Below, in pieces: positions 35,700 to 44,515 of a DNA stretch of 44,865 bases (within the stretch, counting starts at the first letter, position 1; each line of letters begins with the position of its first letter). The notes beneath the pieces are model-generated. The model worked only from the letters and a program-made list of their open reading frames with translations, searched no databases and was not told the origin of the DNA. The translations under genes were made by a program, and so were the position numbers. This DNA comes from VFZS01 sp964353255 (lineage in GTDB: Bacteria > Acidobacteriota > Terriglobia > Bryobacterales > Bryobacteraceae): positions 1 to 44,865 of the forward strand of contig CAYGVJ010000025.1 in assembly GCA_964353255.1 (NCBI GenBank). Reading direction: 5' to 3'.

Positions 35700-36014
35700 T
35701 GTCCTGTCCCGCAAGTTCCTTGACAATAGCAGCCTGCGTGGCCGACAGGCTGAAGGCCTGTCCCACGATTTCCCATTGCAAAGCTGTTCGCGGGACAGGA
35801 CCCTAGCGCGACCGCGCGGGAGTTCCAGAACGTAGCTCGGGAACTCGGGTTCTTCCGGGCACGGCAGAGGGGCAGCCACGAACGATGGAATCATCCCGAT
35901 GGAAGAGCCGTCACCATCCCGCTCCACGGCGGCCGGGAGATCGGCCCGCCCCTGTATTTCAAGATCCTGCGCCAGCTTGGGGTGACGCCCGAGGAGTTCG
36001 AGAACCTCCGGTAG
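35692..36014 (+). pseudogene. hicA: HicA toxin gene split by a 102-bp foldback insertion
   Basis: The ATG at 35692 is followed only by CCTAG before a foldback element (35700-35801). Behind the element the frame resumes with SATAREFQNVARELGFFRAR, then QRGSHERWNHPDG and AVTIPLHGGREIG, ending at the TAG 36012-36014. Removing the element and one CCTAG copy restores a 71-residue HicA with the double-stranded RNA-binding fold and its catalytic histidine in RQRGSH. In the present state the reading frame is interrupted, so the toxin should not be made, while the HicB antitoxin remains. Confidence 0.82.
35700..35801. repeat. MITE-like foldback element inserted in hicA
   Basis: The ends are GTCCTGTCCCGC and GCGGGACAGGAC, perfect inverted repeats. 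The inner part holds the REP-type hairpin GACAGGCTGAAGGCCTGTCCCAC. A direct repeat CCTAG (35695-35699 and 35802-35806) flanks it and looks like a target-site duplication of 5 bp. Confidence 0.82.
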
Positions 36015-36028
36015 AGCGTGGCGTGTGA

Positions 36029-36139
36029 GGGTGCCGAAAAAGGCCTTGGACAAGCTGAAGCATGTCCCACGTTGCAGCTCGAGCACTTGCGCGGGTCAGT
36101 GGCGTAAGCTTCAGCTTGCGCAGGCGGCTTTTTCACACC
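36029..36139. repeat. Foldback element of about 110 bp
   Basis: The left arm starts with GGTGCCGAAAAAGGCC and contains ACAAGCTGAAGC; the right arm contains GCTTCAGCTTGCGC and ends GGCTTTTTCACACC. The arms are imperfectly complementary. Its ends resemble the ends of the element at 18415-18535 (GTGCTGAAAAAC...). No coding potential is seen. Confidence 0.7.
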
Positions 36140-36174
36140 TTCCAGCCCCCACGGAGGCCCTCGCGTCGCGCCGC

Positions 36175-36211
36175 ATTTGACCCCCGCCGCCGGCTCCGAT
36201 AGACTTGTCGT
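36175..36211 (+). promoter_or_regulatory. 37-bp direct repeat, copy 1, promoter-like
   Basis: The 37 bp are identical to 39683-39719. Within them TTGACC (36177-36182) and TAGACT (36200-36205) are separated by 17 bp, a good sigma70-type promoter. It faces the Oar-like gene from 220 bp upstream. Confidence 0.6.
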
Positions 36212-36212
36212 G

Positions 36213-36250
36213 TCAGCCATCCAGGGGAACCTGGACCCGGCGGCGCTGTT
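36213..36250 (+). repeat. 38-bp copy of an internal hemE segment
   Basis: The bases are identical to 35259-35296 inside hemE (encoding AIQGNLDPAAL). The copy directly follows the promoter-like repeat and is not part of an intact gene. Confidence 0.85.
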
Positions 36251-36366
36251 GCGGATGGGCAGGCAGGCGGCGGGGATTGCCGGGGCGGGCAAGTCGCTAA
36301 CCGGCCCCTGAATCCCTGCCCTCCCCCAGTTTAAGCGCCGAACAGGTGGAAAAGGCCTGAATCCTG

Positions 36367-36396
36367 TTGAGGTCCGTGCCAAGTCCGTGCTAGGAT
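36367..36396 (+). promoter_or_regulatory. Predicted promoter of the Oar-like gene
   Basis: TTGAGG (36367-36372) and TAGGAT (36391-36396) are separated by 18 bp. Transcription near 36403 would give a short leader to the ATG at 36432. Confidence 0.4.
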
Positions 36397-36431
36397 TGAG
36401 CAAGCTGTATTTTGCTTCTTGGGAGGACCAA

Positions 36432-39400
36432 ATGCGTTGGAAGTGCATGCTGTTGGTGCTACCCTTTGCCCTGGCCCTGAACTGTGCGGCTCAGGTCACC
36501 ACGGGTGAGATTCTAGGCGTGATCCAGGACCCGAGCGGCGCCGCCGTGGCGGACGCCAAGGTCACGGTCCGTAACCTGGATACCAATGCCACGCGCGAAC
36601 TGACGAGTGGAATCGACGGCAGGTTCCGTTTCCCGCAGTTGCCGGTGGGCTCCTACCAGGTCACGGTGGAAAGGAGCGGGTTCGCCAAGTACGTCCAAGG
36701 CCCCATCGTGCTGCGGCTGAATCAGGACGCGGACTTGCAGATCAAGTTGCAGGTGGCCGGCCTGGCCGAGACGGTGACGGTCTCCGCCGACGCCCCTCTG
36801 ATCAATACGACCAACGCGGAGGTGGGCGTGAACTTCGACCGGCGGCGGATTTCGGAGCTGCCGCTGTCGCCCGACCGCAATGTCATGAACCTGGCCCTGT
36901 CGGTGGCCGGGGTCAGCCAGATCCAGTCGGGGCAGTCGGGGTTCGCGGCCGGGACGAACTTCTCGGTGAACGGCATGCGGCTGCGCTCTAACAACTTCAT
37001 GATCGACGGGCAGGACTCGAACGACCCCAGCGTCACGGGCATGACCCAGCAGGTCAACAATCCGGACATCGTGGCCGAGATCCGGGTGATCACCAACCAG
37101 TTCGCGCCGGAGTTCGGGCGGGCGGCCGGCTCGGTGATGAACATTATCACCCGGCGGGGCAGCAACGCCTTCCACGGGTCGGGTTTCTGGTTCAACAACA
37201 ACAACCATCTGAACTCCCGCAACAACCTGGATAAGGCGCCGGTGGGGACGCCGCCCAAGGCGAAGTTCGACAGCGCCCCGTGGCGCATCGAGAACCAGTT
37301 CGGCGGCACACTGGGCGGACCGATCCTCAAGGACAAGACCTTCTTCTTCGGCTCGATACAGCGTTGGACGGACCGGCAGTTGGGCAGCGGCAGCACCATC
37401 CGCGGCGTGCCCACCGAGGAGGGCCGCCAATTGCTGAGCTCGCTGGCCGGCAGCCGGCCCACGGTAAAGGCGCTGCTGGAGCACCTGCCGCCGGCGCAGG
37501 CGCCCGTGGCGGGGTTAACCGCACCGCTCACGGTAGGCGGGCGGACGGTGGCCATCCCCCTGGGTACGTTGAGCGGCTCCACCACGTCCAAGCTCGACAA
37601 CTGGCAATGGTCAGGGCGCATCGACCACCAGTTCAGCGAAAAACACGCGCTGGGCGGACGCTACCTCTACAACGACCAGTTCACTTCCGGAGGCGGCCAG
37701 GCCACGCCGCCCGGTTTGACCACCGTGGTTCCGACCCGCCGCCAGGCGGCCAGCGCGTTTCTGAACAGCTCGTTCACGCCCAACATGTTTAACGAGCTGC
37801 GCCTCTCCTGGCAGCGCTTTGGCTCGACCACCACGGCCGAGGACCCGAGGTCGGAGACTATTCCCAACATCGAGGTGCCCGAACTGGGCTTGACCGGGTT
37901 TAACGCCGCCACCTCGCGCACCGCCATCGGCCTGGCGCTCAACCTGCCGCAGTTCCGGTTCAACAACAACTACCAGATACAGGAGACGCTGGGCTGGATG
38001 CGCGGGGGGCACTCGATGAAGTTCGGCATCGACTTCCGCAAGCAGGATGTGACCAGCCTGTTCATTCCGAACATCCGCGGGCGGCTGGCTTACAACACGC
38101 TCCAGGACCTGGTGGATGACGTGGCGCAGACGGCCAGCGCTAACGCCCCGCTGCCGGGCGGCGAACGCCTCAACTACTACAAGTACTACGACTACTTCTT
38201 CTTCTGGCAGGATGAGTGGCGGATCCGGCCCAATTTCACCGTCACTTACGGGATCCGGTACGAGGCGCCGGGCAACCCCATCGACAACCTGCGCCAGGCC
38301 AACGACCGAATCTTGGCCACGACGGGCGGTACCGCGGGCTACAAGCTGGAGCCGGTTCCCAAGCGCGACACCAACAACTGGGCCCCGCGCTTCGGCTTCA
38401 ACTACCGCTTCGGGCAATGGCCCGGCGCGCTGGGCTGGCTGACCGGCGACGGCAAGCTGGTGCTCCGGGGCGGCTACTCGCGCACTTACGACTTCGCGTT
38501 CATCAACATCGCGCTGAACATCTTCAGCGCCTTCCCGTTCATCAACGTGGTCAACCTGCCGGCGCGCAGCCCCAACTCGCTGGCCCAGGTGCGGGCGGCC
38601 ATCGCCGATCCGCCGCCCATCGCCAACCCCTATCTGGTGACGCGCACCGTCGTGGGCGGCGACTTCCGCGCCCCCTACGCCGAGCAGGTAGCGTTACAAT
38701 TCCAGCGCGAGCTGGCCAAGGACTGGGCCTTAACCGTGGGCTACGTCGCGACCAAGGGCACGGCGCTGTACCAGACCCTCGACGGCAACCCCACCGTGCC
38801 GGTCAACAACAACCGCGGCACGGTGCGCATGGATGGCACGCGCGGCATCATCCGCCTGCGGGCCAATGCCGCCTCCTCGACCTACCACTCCATGCAGACC
38901 AGCCTGGAGAAGCGGCTCTCCGGGAGCTTCGCCATGGCCGCGCATTACACCTGGAGCGCCTTCATCGACCTGGCCTCGGAGATCTTCAATCCCTCGGTCT
39001 CCGGCGAGGTGGCCGTGGTCCAGGATTCCTTCAACCGCCGGGCGGACCGGGGCCGCTCGACTTACGACCGGCCGCACCGCTTCACGATGAATGCGGTGTA
39101 TGAGACCCCCTGGTTCCGGGAGCAGCCGGGCGTGGCCGGCAAGCTCGTGGGCGGCTGGCAGCTCAGCCCGTTCTTCACGACGCAATCCGGCGCGCCCTTC
39201 ACCGCGCTGGACGGCGCCGATCCGGGCTTCCGCCTGAGCGGCATCGACGCGCTGGTGGGCAGTGCCATCCGGGCCAACGTCAACACCAACTTGAACCTGG
39301 CCACCATGTCGGTCGAGAAGCTGCTCCGCGCCGGCGGGCAGCAGCTATTCTCGCGCGTCACCGCGGCCAGCCCGCTGGGCAACATGGGGCGCAACATCCT

Positions 39401-39620
39401 GCGCTCGGACGGCATCACCAACCTGGGCTTGGGCATCATCAAGAACACCAAGGTCACCGAATCCCACACGCTCCAGTTCCGGGCCGAGTTCTTCAATATG
39501 GCCAACACGCGGGACTTCGGGATTCCGGAGTCGCGCGTGAGCTCGGCCAACTTCCTGAACCAGTGGGGCCAGGACGGCGGCAACCGCCGCGTGGTGCTGG
39601 GCCTGCGGTACACCTTCTAA
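36432..39620 (+). CDS. Oar-like TonB-dependent outer-membrane receptor
   Basis: The product of about 1062 residues has a signal peptide (MRWKCMLLVLPFALALNCAA) followed by an N-terminal carboxypeptidase-regulatory-like beta-sandwich (GVIQDPSGAAVADAKVTVRN, about 20-100). The plug domain contains FSVNGMRLRSNNFMIDGQDS and FAPEFGRAAGSVMNIITRRG. A long aromatic-rich beta-barrel ends in VVLGLRYTF, with the terminal phenylalanine needed for outer-membrane insertion. Large families of such receptors are characteristic of Acidobacteriota and are thought to take up sugars or peptides. The ATG at 36432 is preferred over an upstream GTG at 36387 because it begins the signal peptide and follows GGGAGG. Confidence 0.9.
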   Translation: MRWKCMLLVLPFALALNCAAQVTTGEILGVIQDPSGAAVADAKVTVRNLDTNATRELTSGIDGRFRFPQLPVGSYQVTVERSGFAKYVQGPIVLRLNQDADLQIKLQVAGLAETVTVSADAPLINTTNAEVGVNFDRRRISELPLSPDRNVMNLALSVAGVSQIQSGQSGFAAGTNFSVNGMRLRSNNFMIDGQDSNDPSVTGMTQQVNNPDIVAEIRVITNQFAPEFGRAAGSVMNIITRRGSNAFHGSGFWFNNNNHLNSRNNLDKAPVGTPPKAKFDSAPWRIENQFGGTLGGPILKDKTFFFGSIQRWTDRQLGSGSTIRGVPTEEGRQLLSSLAGSRPTVKALLEHLPPAQAPVAGLTAPLTVGGRTVAIPLGTLSGSTTSKLDNWQWSGRIDHQFSEKHALGGRYLYNDQFTSGGGQATPPGLTTVVPTRRQAASAFLNSSFTPNMFNELRLSWQRFGSTTTAEDPRSETIPNIEVPELGLTGFNAATSRTAIGLALNLPQFRFNNNYQIQETLGWMRGGHSMKFGIDFRKQDVTSLFIPNIRGRLAYNTLQDLVDDVAQTASANAPLPGGERLNYYKYYDYFFFWQDEWRIRPNFTVTYGIRYEAPGNPIDNLRQANDRILATTGGTAGYKLEPVPKRDTNNWAPRFGFNYRFGQWPGALGWLTGDGKLVLRGGYSRTYDFAFINIALNIFSAFPFINVVNLPARSPNSLAQVRAAIADPPPIANPYLVTRTVVGGDFRAPYAEQVALQFQRELAKDWALTVGYVATKGTALYQTLDGNPTVPVNNNRGTVRMDGTRGIIRLRANAASSTYHSMQTSLEKRLSGSFAMAAHYTWSAFIDLASEIFNPSVSGEVAVVQDSFNRRADRGRSTYDRPHRFTMNAVYETPWFREQPGVAGKLVGGWQLSPFFTTQSGAPFTALDGADPGFRLSGIDALVGSAIRANVNTNLNLATMSVEKLLRAGGQQLFSRVTAASPLGNMGRNILRSDGITNLGLGIIKNTKVTESHTLQFRAEFFNMANTRDFGIPESRVSSANFLNQWGQDGGNRRVVLGLRYTF

Positions 39621-39634
39621 CGACCGCTCGCTTG

Positions 39635-39673
39635 CGCTCGCGGCGCGGAAGCGCCACTTCCGGGCCGCGAGCG
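39635..39673. repeat. Strong hairpin after the Oar-like gene
   Basis: A perfect 10-bp stem CGCTCGCGGC/GCCGCGAGCG encloses a smaller GGAAG/CTTCC stem. It lies 15 bp after the stop codon of the Oar-like gene. There is no T tract, so it may be a repeat or a transcript end-stabiliser rather than an intrinsic terminator. Confidence 0.6.
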
Positions 39674-39682
39674 TCTCACTCG

Positions 39683-39719
39683 ATTTGACCCCCGCCGCCG
39701 GCTCCGATAGACTTGTCGT
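39683..39719 (+). promoter_or_regulatory. 37-bp direct repeat, copy 2: predicted metK promoter
   Basis: This is identical to 36175-36211. TTGACC (39685-39690) and TAGACT (39708-39713) are 17 bp apart. Transcription would begin near 39720, giving metK a leader of about 118 nt. Confidence 0.65.
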
Positions 39720-39837
39720 TTAACGTCCCGCAGTCGTCCCAGCAGGGTTCCATATGGCGACCGGGTGAGGCATGGGGGCTCCAGAAGGGTGCTGAAAAAG
39801 GCATCGGCTAACCCCCGGCGCGCAGGAGGTTTCGCGA
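39720..39837 (+). other. metK leader with pairing potential
   Basis: The leader contains GGTTCCATATGGCGACC, a GGGGG block near 39775 that could pair with CCCCC near 39813, and the ribosome binding site AGGAGG at 39824-39829. It matches no SAM or SAH riboswitch class that I recognise. Part of it (GTGCTGAAAAAGGC) looks like the end of the foldback repeats. Regulation by structure is only a possibility. Confidence 0.3.
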
Positions 39838-41010
39838 GTGTCAGACGGACGCAGCTACGTTTTCACCTCGGAGTCGGTGACCGAGGGTCACCCGGACAAG
39901 ATGGCGGACCAGATCTCGGACGCGGTCCTGGACGCGGTGATGGAAGCCGACCCGATGGGCCGGGTGGCGTGCGAGGTGCTGCTGACCACCGGGCTGTGCA
40001 TCGTGGCGGGTGAAATCACGACCAAGGCGCAGCTCGATATACCCAGGATCGCCCGCGAGACCATCCGCCAGATCGGCTACACCGACGCCCGTTACGGATT
40101 CGACTGGGAGACCTGCGGCCTGCTGAACGCGGTCCAGAAGCAGTCGCCCAACATCGCCATGGGGGTGGACACGGGAGGCGCGGGCGACCAGGGACTGATG
40201 TTCGGCTATGCCTGCGACGAGACGGCGGAGCTGATGCCCCTGCCCATCATGCTGGCCCACAAGCTGGTGCGGCGGCTGAGCGAGGCGCGGCGCTCGGGGC
40301 TGCTGGATTTCCTAAGGCCCGACGGGAAATCCCAGGTCAGCGTGGAATACGTGGACGGAAAGCCCCGGCGAGTGACGGCCGTGGTGGTGTCGGCGCAGCA
40401 CAGCGCGGACGCGCCCACCGAGAAAGTGCGCGCCGGCATCCAGAAGGAGGTCATTGACGCGGTCATCCCGGCCGGGATGGCGGACGCCCGGACCTGCTAT
40501 CACATCAATCCCACGGGCCTGTTTGTGATCGGCGGACCGCACGGGGACACCGGCCTCACGGGGCGGAAGATCATCGTGGACACCTACGGGGGCATGGGGC
40601 GCCACGGGGGCGGTTGTTTTTCCGGAAAGGACCCCACCAAGGTGGACCGCTCCGCCGCCTACATGGCCCGGCATATCGCCAAGAACATTGTGGCGGCCGA
40701 ACTGGCGCGGCGGTGCGAAGTGCAGTTGGCGTACGCCATCGGCGTGGCCGACCCGGTCTCGGTGGCGGTGGAAACCTACGCGACGGGCGCGATCGACGAT
40801 GACCGGCTCGCGGAGTTGATTCGGGAGAACTTCCCGCTGACGCCCCGGGGGATGATCGAGTACCTGAAGCTGCGGCGACCGATCTACCGCGCCACCGCGG
40901 CCTTCGGGCACTTTGGCCGCACCGAGGAGACGTTCACCTGGGAAGCCACCGGCAAAGCCGAAGCGCTGCGCGAGCAGGCCGGCGCAGGCGCATCGGCGGC
41001 CCGGGCGTGA
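39838..41010 (+). CDS. metK: S-adenosylmethionine synthetase
   Basis: The 390-residue protein has ESVTEGHPDKMADQISDAVL at the N-terminus, GAGDQGLMFGYA (about 116-127), GGPHGDTGLTGRKIIVDTYG (about 230-249) and CFSGKDPTKVDRSAAYMARH, the complete MetK signature. It makes AdoMet from methionine and ATP. The GTG start at 39838 is fixed by AGGAGG eight bases upstream. It is followed directly by ahcY, so AdoMet synthesis and AdoHcy recycling are in one operon. Confidence 0.96.
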   Translation: MSDGRSYVFTSESVTEGHPDKMADQISDAVLDAVMEADPMGRVACEVLLTTGLCIVAGEITTKAQLDIPRIARETIRQIGYTDARYGFDWETCGLLNAVQKQSPNIAMGVDTGGAGDQGLMFGYACDETAELMPLPIMLAHKLVRRLSEARRSGLLDFLRPDGKSQVSVEYVDGKPRRVTAVVVSAQHSADAPTEKVRAGIQKEVIDAVIPAGMADARTCYHINPTGLFVIGGPHGDTGLTGRKIIVDTYGGMGRHGGGCFSGKDPTKVDRSAAYMARHIAKNIVAAELARRCEVQLAYAIGVADPVSVAVETYATGAIDDDRLAELIRENFPLTPRGMIEYLKLRRPIYRATAAFGHFGRTEETFTWEATGKAEALREQAGAGASAARA

Positions 41011-41021
41011 AAGGAATCCAG

Positions 41022-42302
<1,281 letters not shown>

Positions 42303-43565
42303 TTGGGCGAGGCCCTGAAGCAGACGCTGGAAGTGACGGTTCCGGCGGCGGAGGTCGAAAGCGAAGTACAGCGGGTGGTTTCCTCGCTCCAGAAGAAAGT
42401 GCGGATCCCCGGCTTCCGTCCGGGCAAGGTCCCGGCGGAGATAATCCGTCGGCGCTTTGCCGGAGACGTGCGGCAGGAGGTGGTCGAGGCGCTGGTAAAC
42501 CAGCACTTCTGGAAGCGCGCCGAGGAAGAGGGGCTGGCGGTGGCCGGGGTGCTGGACATCACCGACGTGCACTTCCAGCCCGGCGAACCCCTGCGCTTCA
42601 AGGCCGCCTTCGAGGTCGCCCCCCGCATCGAGCTGAAGGAATACAAAGGTCTCCCGGTGGCTTACCAGGACCCGGAGGTGACCGAGGAGGACCTCCGGCG
42701 GCGGCTGGAGGAGGTCCGCGAGCAGAAGGCGGACTACATCAACGTGGACGCCCGGCCGGTGGAGGACGGCGACTTCGCGGTGGTGGCTCTGGAGAACCTG
42801 GCCGGCGTCCCAGGTCCTCCCGTCCGGCAGGAAGAGCTGATGCTGCACATCGGGGACCCGGAGACCCTGGAAGCTTTCAGCCAGAACCTGCGGGGCCTGG
42901 TCCCGCCGGCGGAAAGCGAGTTCGAGGTCCACTACCCGGACGACTACGGGCAGGCGCGGCTGGCCGGCAGGAGCGTGCGCTTCCGGGCGCGGCTGAAGGG
43001 CATCCGCCGGAAGCAGTTGCCGGAACTGAACGATGAGTTCGCCCAGGACCTGGGGGACTACCAGACGCTGGAGGAGCTACGCGAAGCGCTGCGCCGGAGT
43101 CTGTTCTTCGAGCGGCAGGTGGCGGCCCAGCACGCGGCCAAGGAGGCGCTGGTGGACCGGCTGGTGGAACTGCACGAGTTCCCGGTGCCGGAGGCCTACG
43201 TCGAACGTCAGATCGAGCTGCTGATCCGGCGGCACCTGGCGCGGCTGGCGGCGCAGGGGGTGGATCCCAACTCGGTGAAGATCGACTGGGAGCGGGTCAA
43301 GCAATCCCAGCGGGAGCGGGCCGTTCGGGAGGTGAAAGCCTCGCTGCTGCTGGACCGGATTGCGGAGGTCGAGGCCATCATCGCCTCCACCGACGAGGTC
43401 GAACGCGAGGTGCAGCGCATCGCCCGCCAGGAACGGGAGCCGGCGCCCGCGGTGCGCGCCCGCCTGGAAAAGGAGGGCGGGCTGGCGCGCATCGCCGCCC
43501 GCATCCGGACCGAGAAGACTTTGAACCTGCTGTTCGAGCAGGCGCGCAAGACGGCGGAAGGGTGA
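42303..43565 (+). CDS. tig: Trigger factor, ribosome-associated chaperone
   Basis: The 420-residue protein has the ribosome-binding domain with LQKKVRIPGFRPGKVPAEII (about 30-50), which includes the Gly-Phe-Arg-x-Gly-Lys ribosome-docking loop. The PPIase domain (about 155-235) carries an insertion-type EDGDFAVVALENLAG start, and the C-terminal arms are helical. The gene starts with TTG immediately after the ahcY stop, with GGAGGGA upstream. It folds nascent chains at the exit tunnel. It is usually followed by clpP, which is missing here. Confidence 0.93.
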   Translation: MGEALKQTLEVTVPAAEVESEVQRVVSSLQKKVRIPGFRPGKVPAEIIRRRFAGDVRQEVVEALVNQHFWKRAEEEGLAVAGVLDITDVHFQPGEPLRFKAAFEVAPRIELKEYKGLPVAYQDPEVTEEDLRRRLEEVREQKADYINVDARPVEDGDFAVVALENLAGVPGPPVRQEELMLHIGDPETLEAFSQNLRGLVPPAESEFEVHYPDDYGQARLAGRSVRFRARLKGIRRKQLPELNDEFAQDLGDYQTLEELREALRRSLFFERQVAAQHAAKEALVDRLVELHEFPVPEAYVERQIELLIRRHLARLAAQGVDPNSVKIDWERVKQSQRERAVREVKASLLLDRIAEVEAIIASTDEVEREVQRIARQEREPAPAVRARLEKEGGLARIAARIRTEKTLNLLFEQARKTAEG

Positions 43566-43662
43566 CCAGCCCCCTGCGCGGGCTCCCGCCGTGCCGGCGG
43601 CTTCGCGCTGAAGACTCCACGTCTGGGATTTGGTGCTCTAATAATATAGGGCAGGTGGCGGC

Positions 43663-43908
43663 ATGACGAACCGGCAACTGAAGGCGTTCAAGGATTACCG
43701 CTGGATCGTCGCGGACCCAGAGTTGCTAGGGGGGAAGCTGGCCATCCGGGGCACCAGGTTTCCCGTGGCGTTCATTCTCTCCTGTCTGGCGGAAGGGATG
43801 AGCGTCGAGGAGATTGAGGAGACTTACGGGCGGTTTCCCCGCGAAGCGATCCCCGAGATCATGAGAGTGGCCTCCGAGCTGCTAGATGCCCCTGATGTGG
43901 CTGCTTGA
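43663..43908 (+). CDS. DUF433 antitoxin-like protein
   Basis: The 81-residue protein has DYRWIVADPELLGGKLAIRG, TRFPVAFILSCLAEGMSVEE and IEETYGRFPREAIPEIMRVA, the DUF433 pattern of a small winged-helix domain. DUF433 genes are commonly paired with DUF5615 PIN-like genes, as here. Its stop overlaps the next gene by 23 bp, so translation is coupled. A TA/AT-rich -10-like segment (TAATAT near 43642) lies upstream. Confidence 0.88.
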   Translation: MTNRQLKAFKDYRWIVADPELLGGKLAIRGTRFPVAFILSCLAEGMSVEEIEETYGRFPREAIPEIMRVASELLDAPDVAA

Positions 43909-44236
43909 CGTTAACATGCCGAAGAAGGTCGCTGGCCTTCTTGATGAGTTCGGCATAGACGCACAGACCGCGGAGTCCCGGGGCTGGAACGACCTGACAA
44001 ACGGGGAGTTAGTTGAGGCTGCCGCTCATGCCGGCTTCAGTGCCGTGTTGACGCGGGACCGGCTCTTCAGCGAGTCTGCCGCACGGTCGCTCGGGCGTTT
44101 TCCTCATCTCGGCGTCGTGCTGGTCAGGATTCCCCAGCTTCGGGGCGCGCAGTTCCTTGGAGAGTTCCGACGGGCTTGGAAGCAGAATCCGATTCGAACA
44201 GTCCCCGGGGCGCTGGTTCTCTGGCCGAAGCCATGA
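43886..44236 (+). CDS. DUF5615 PIN-like toxin
   Basis: The 116-residue protein starts MPLMWLLDVNMPKKVAGLLD, with the Asp-x-Asn of the PIN-like (Mut7-C/DUF5615) active site, followed by AAAHAGFSAVLTRDRLFSES with a second acidic site at TRDRLF. It is probably an RNase toxin neutralised by the DUF433 protein. The pair lies between tig and clpX. Confidence 0.85.
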   Translation: MPLMWLLDVNMPKKVAGLLDEFGIDAQTAESRGWNDLTNGELVEAAAHAGFSAVLTRDRLFSESAARSLGRFPHLGVVLVRIPQLRGAQFLGEFRRAWKQNPIRTVPGALVLWPKP

Positions 44237-44243
44237 GAGACTC

Positions 44244-44400
44244 GAGGAGCAGCCCTGGCTTTGGCCGGCTGGGAAAACCGCCGGGCCTCGGGCCGGGGTT
44301 GAAAGCAGGCCGTCCACAGGTGGAATAGGCCTCCCGGCCTGTTGGGGGGCACGCAGCGCACAGGCACGAATGCCTGTGCCACCTTGGGGCCCACGCAGAA
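44244..44400. repeat. REP-like palindromes between the DUF5615 gene and clpX
   Basis: The clearest hairpin is GCACAGGCA-CGAA-TGCCTGTGC (44358-44379, perfect 9-bp stem) with a CCAC tail. Others include GGCCGGCTGGGAAAACCGCCGG near 44260 (imperfect) and GGCCTCCCGGCC near 44329. The style matches the REP-like elements at 18.2 kb. Confidence 0.65.
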
Positions 44401-44427
44401 CTGGGGGAGGGCAAACGCAATCCGGGA

Positions 44428-44456
44428 TTGCTCCGGGGTCCGCTTCGCGGGATAAT
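44428..44456 (+). promoter_or_regulatory. Predicted sigma70-type promoter of clpX
   Basis: TTGCTC (44428-44433) and GATAAT (44451-44456) are separated by exactly 17 bp. Transcription would start near 44463, about 50 nt before the clpX GTG. clpX therefore seems to have its own promoter, independent of tig. Confidence 0.65.
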
Positions 44457-44515
44457 GGTACGAGAAAGGGAGAGATTCCTGCAGTGTATGGGCTGAACAG
44501 CCCGGGGGCCGCTTC

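Larger units (their letters stand above)
36015..36431. other. Gene-free stretch between hicA and the Oar-like gene
   Basis: About 420 bp without a credible gene. It holds a foldback element (36029-36139), a promoter-like 37-bp direct repeat (36175-36211), a 38-bp copy of hemE sequence (36213-36250) and a second promoter just upstream of the Oar-like gene (36367-36396). Confidence 0.7.

Noticed and set aside
39720..39837. SAM-II or SAH riboswitch in the metK leader
   Set aside because: GCTGAAAAAGGC superficially recalls the 3' part of SAM-II, but the 5' part is missing and the motif matches the ends of local foldback repeats; no SAH consensus was found.
43578..43600. Terminator after tig
   Set aside because: A CCGCC/GGCGG hairpin is present but no T tract follows.
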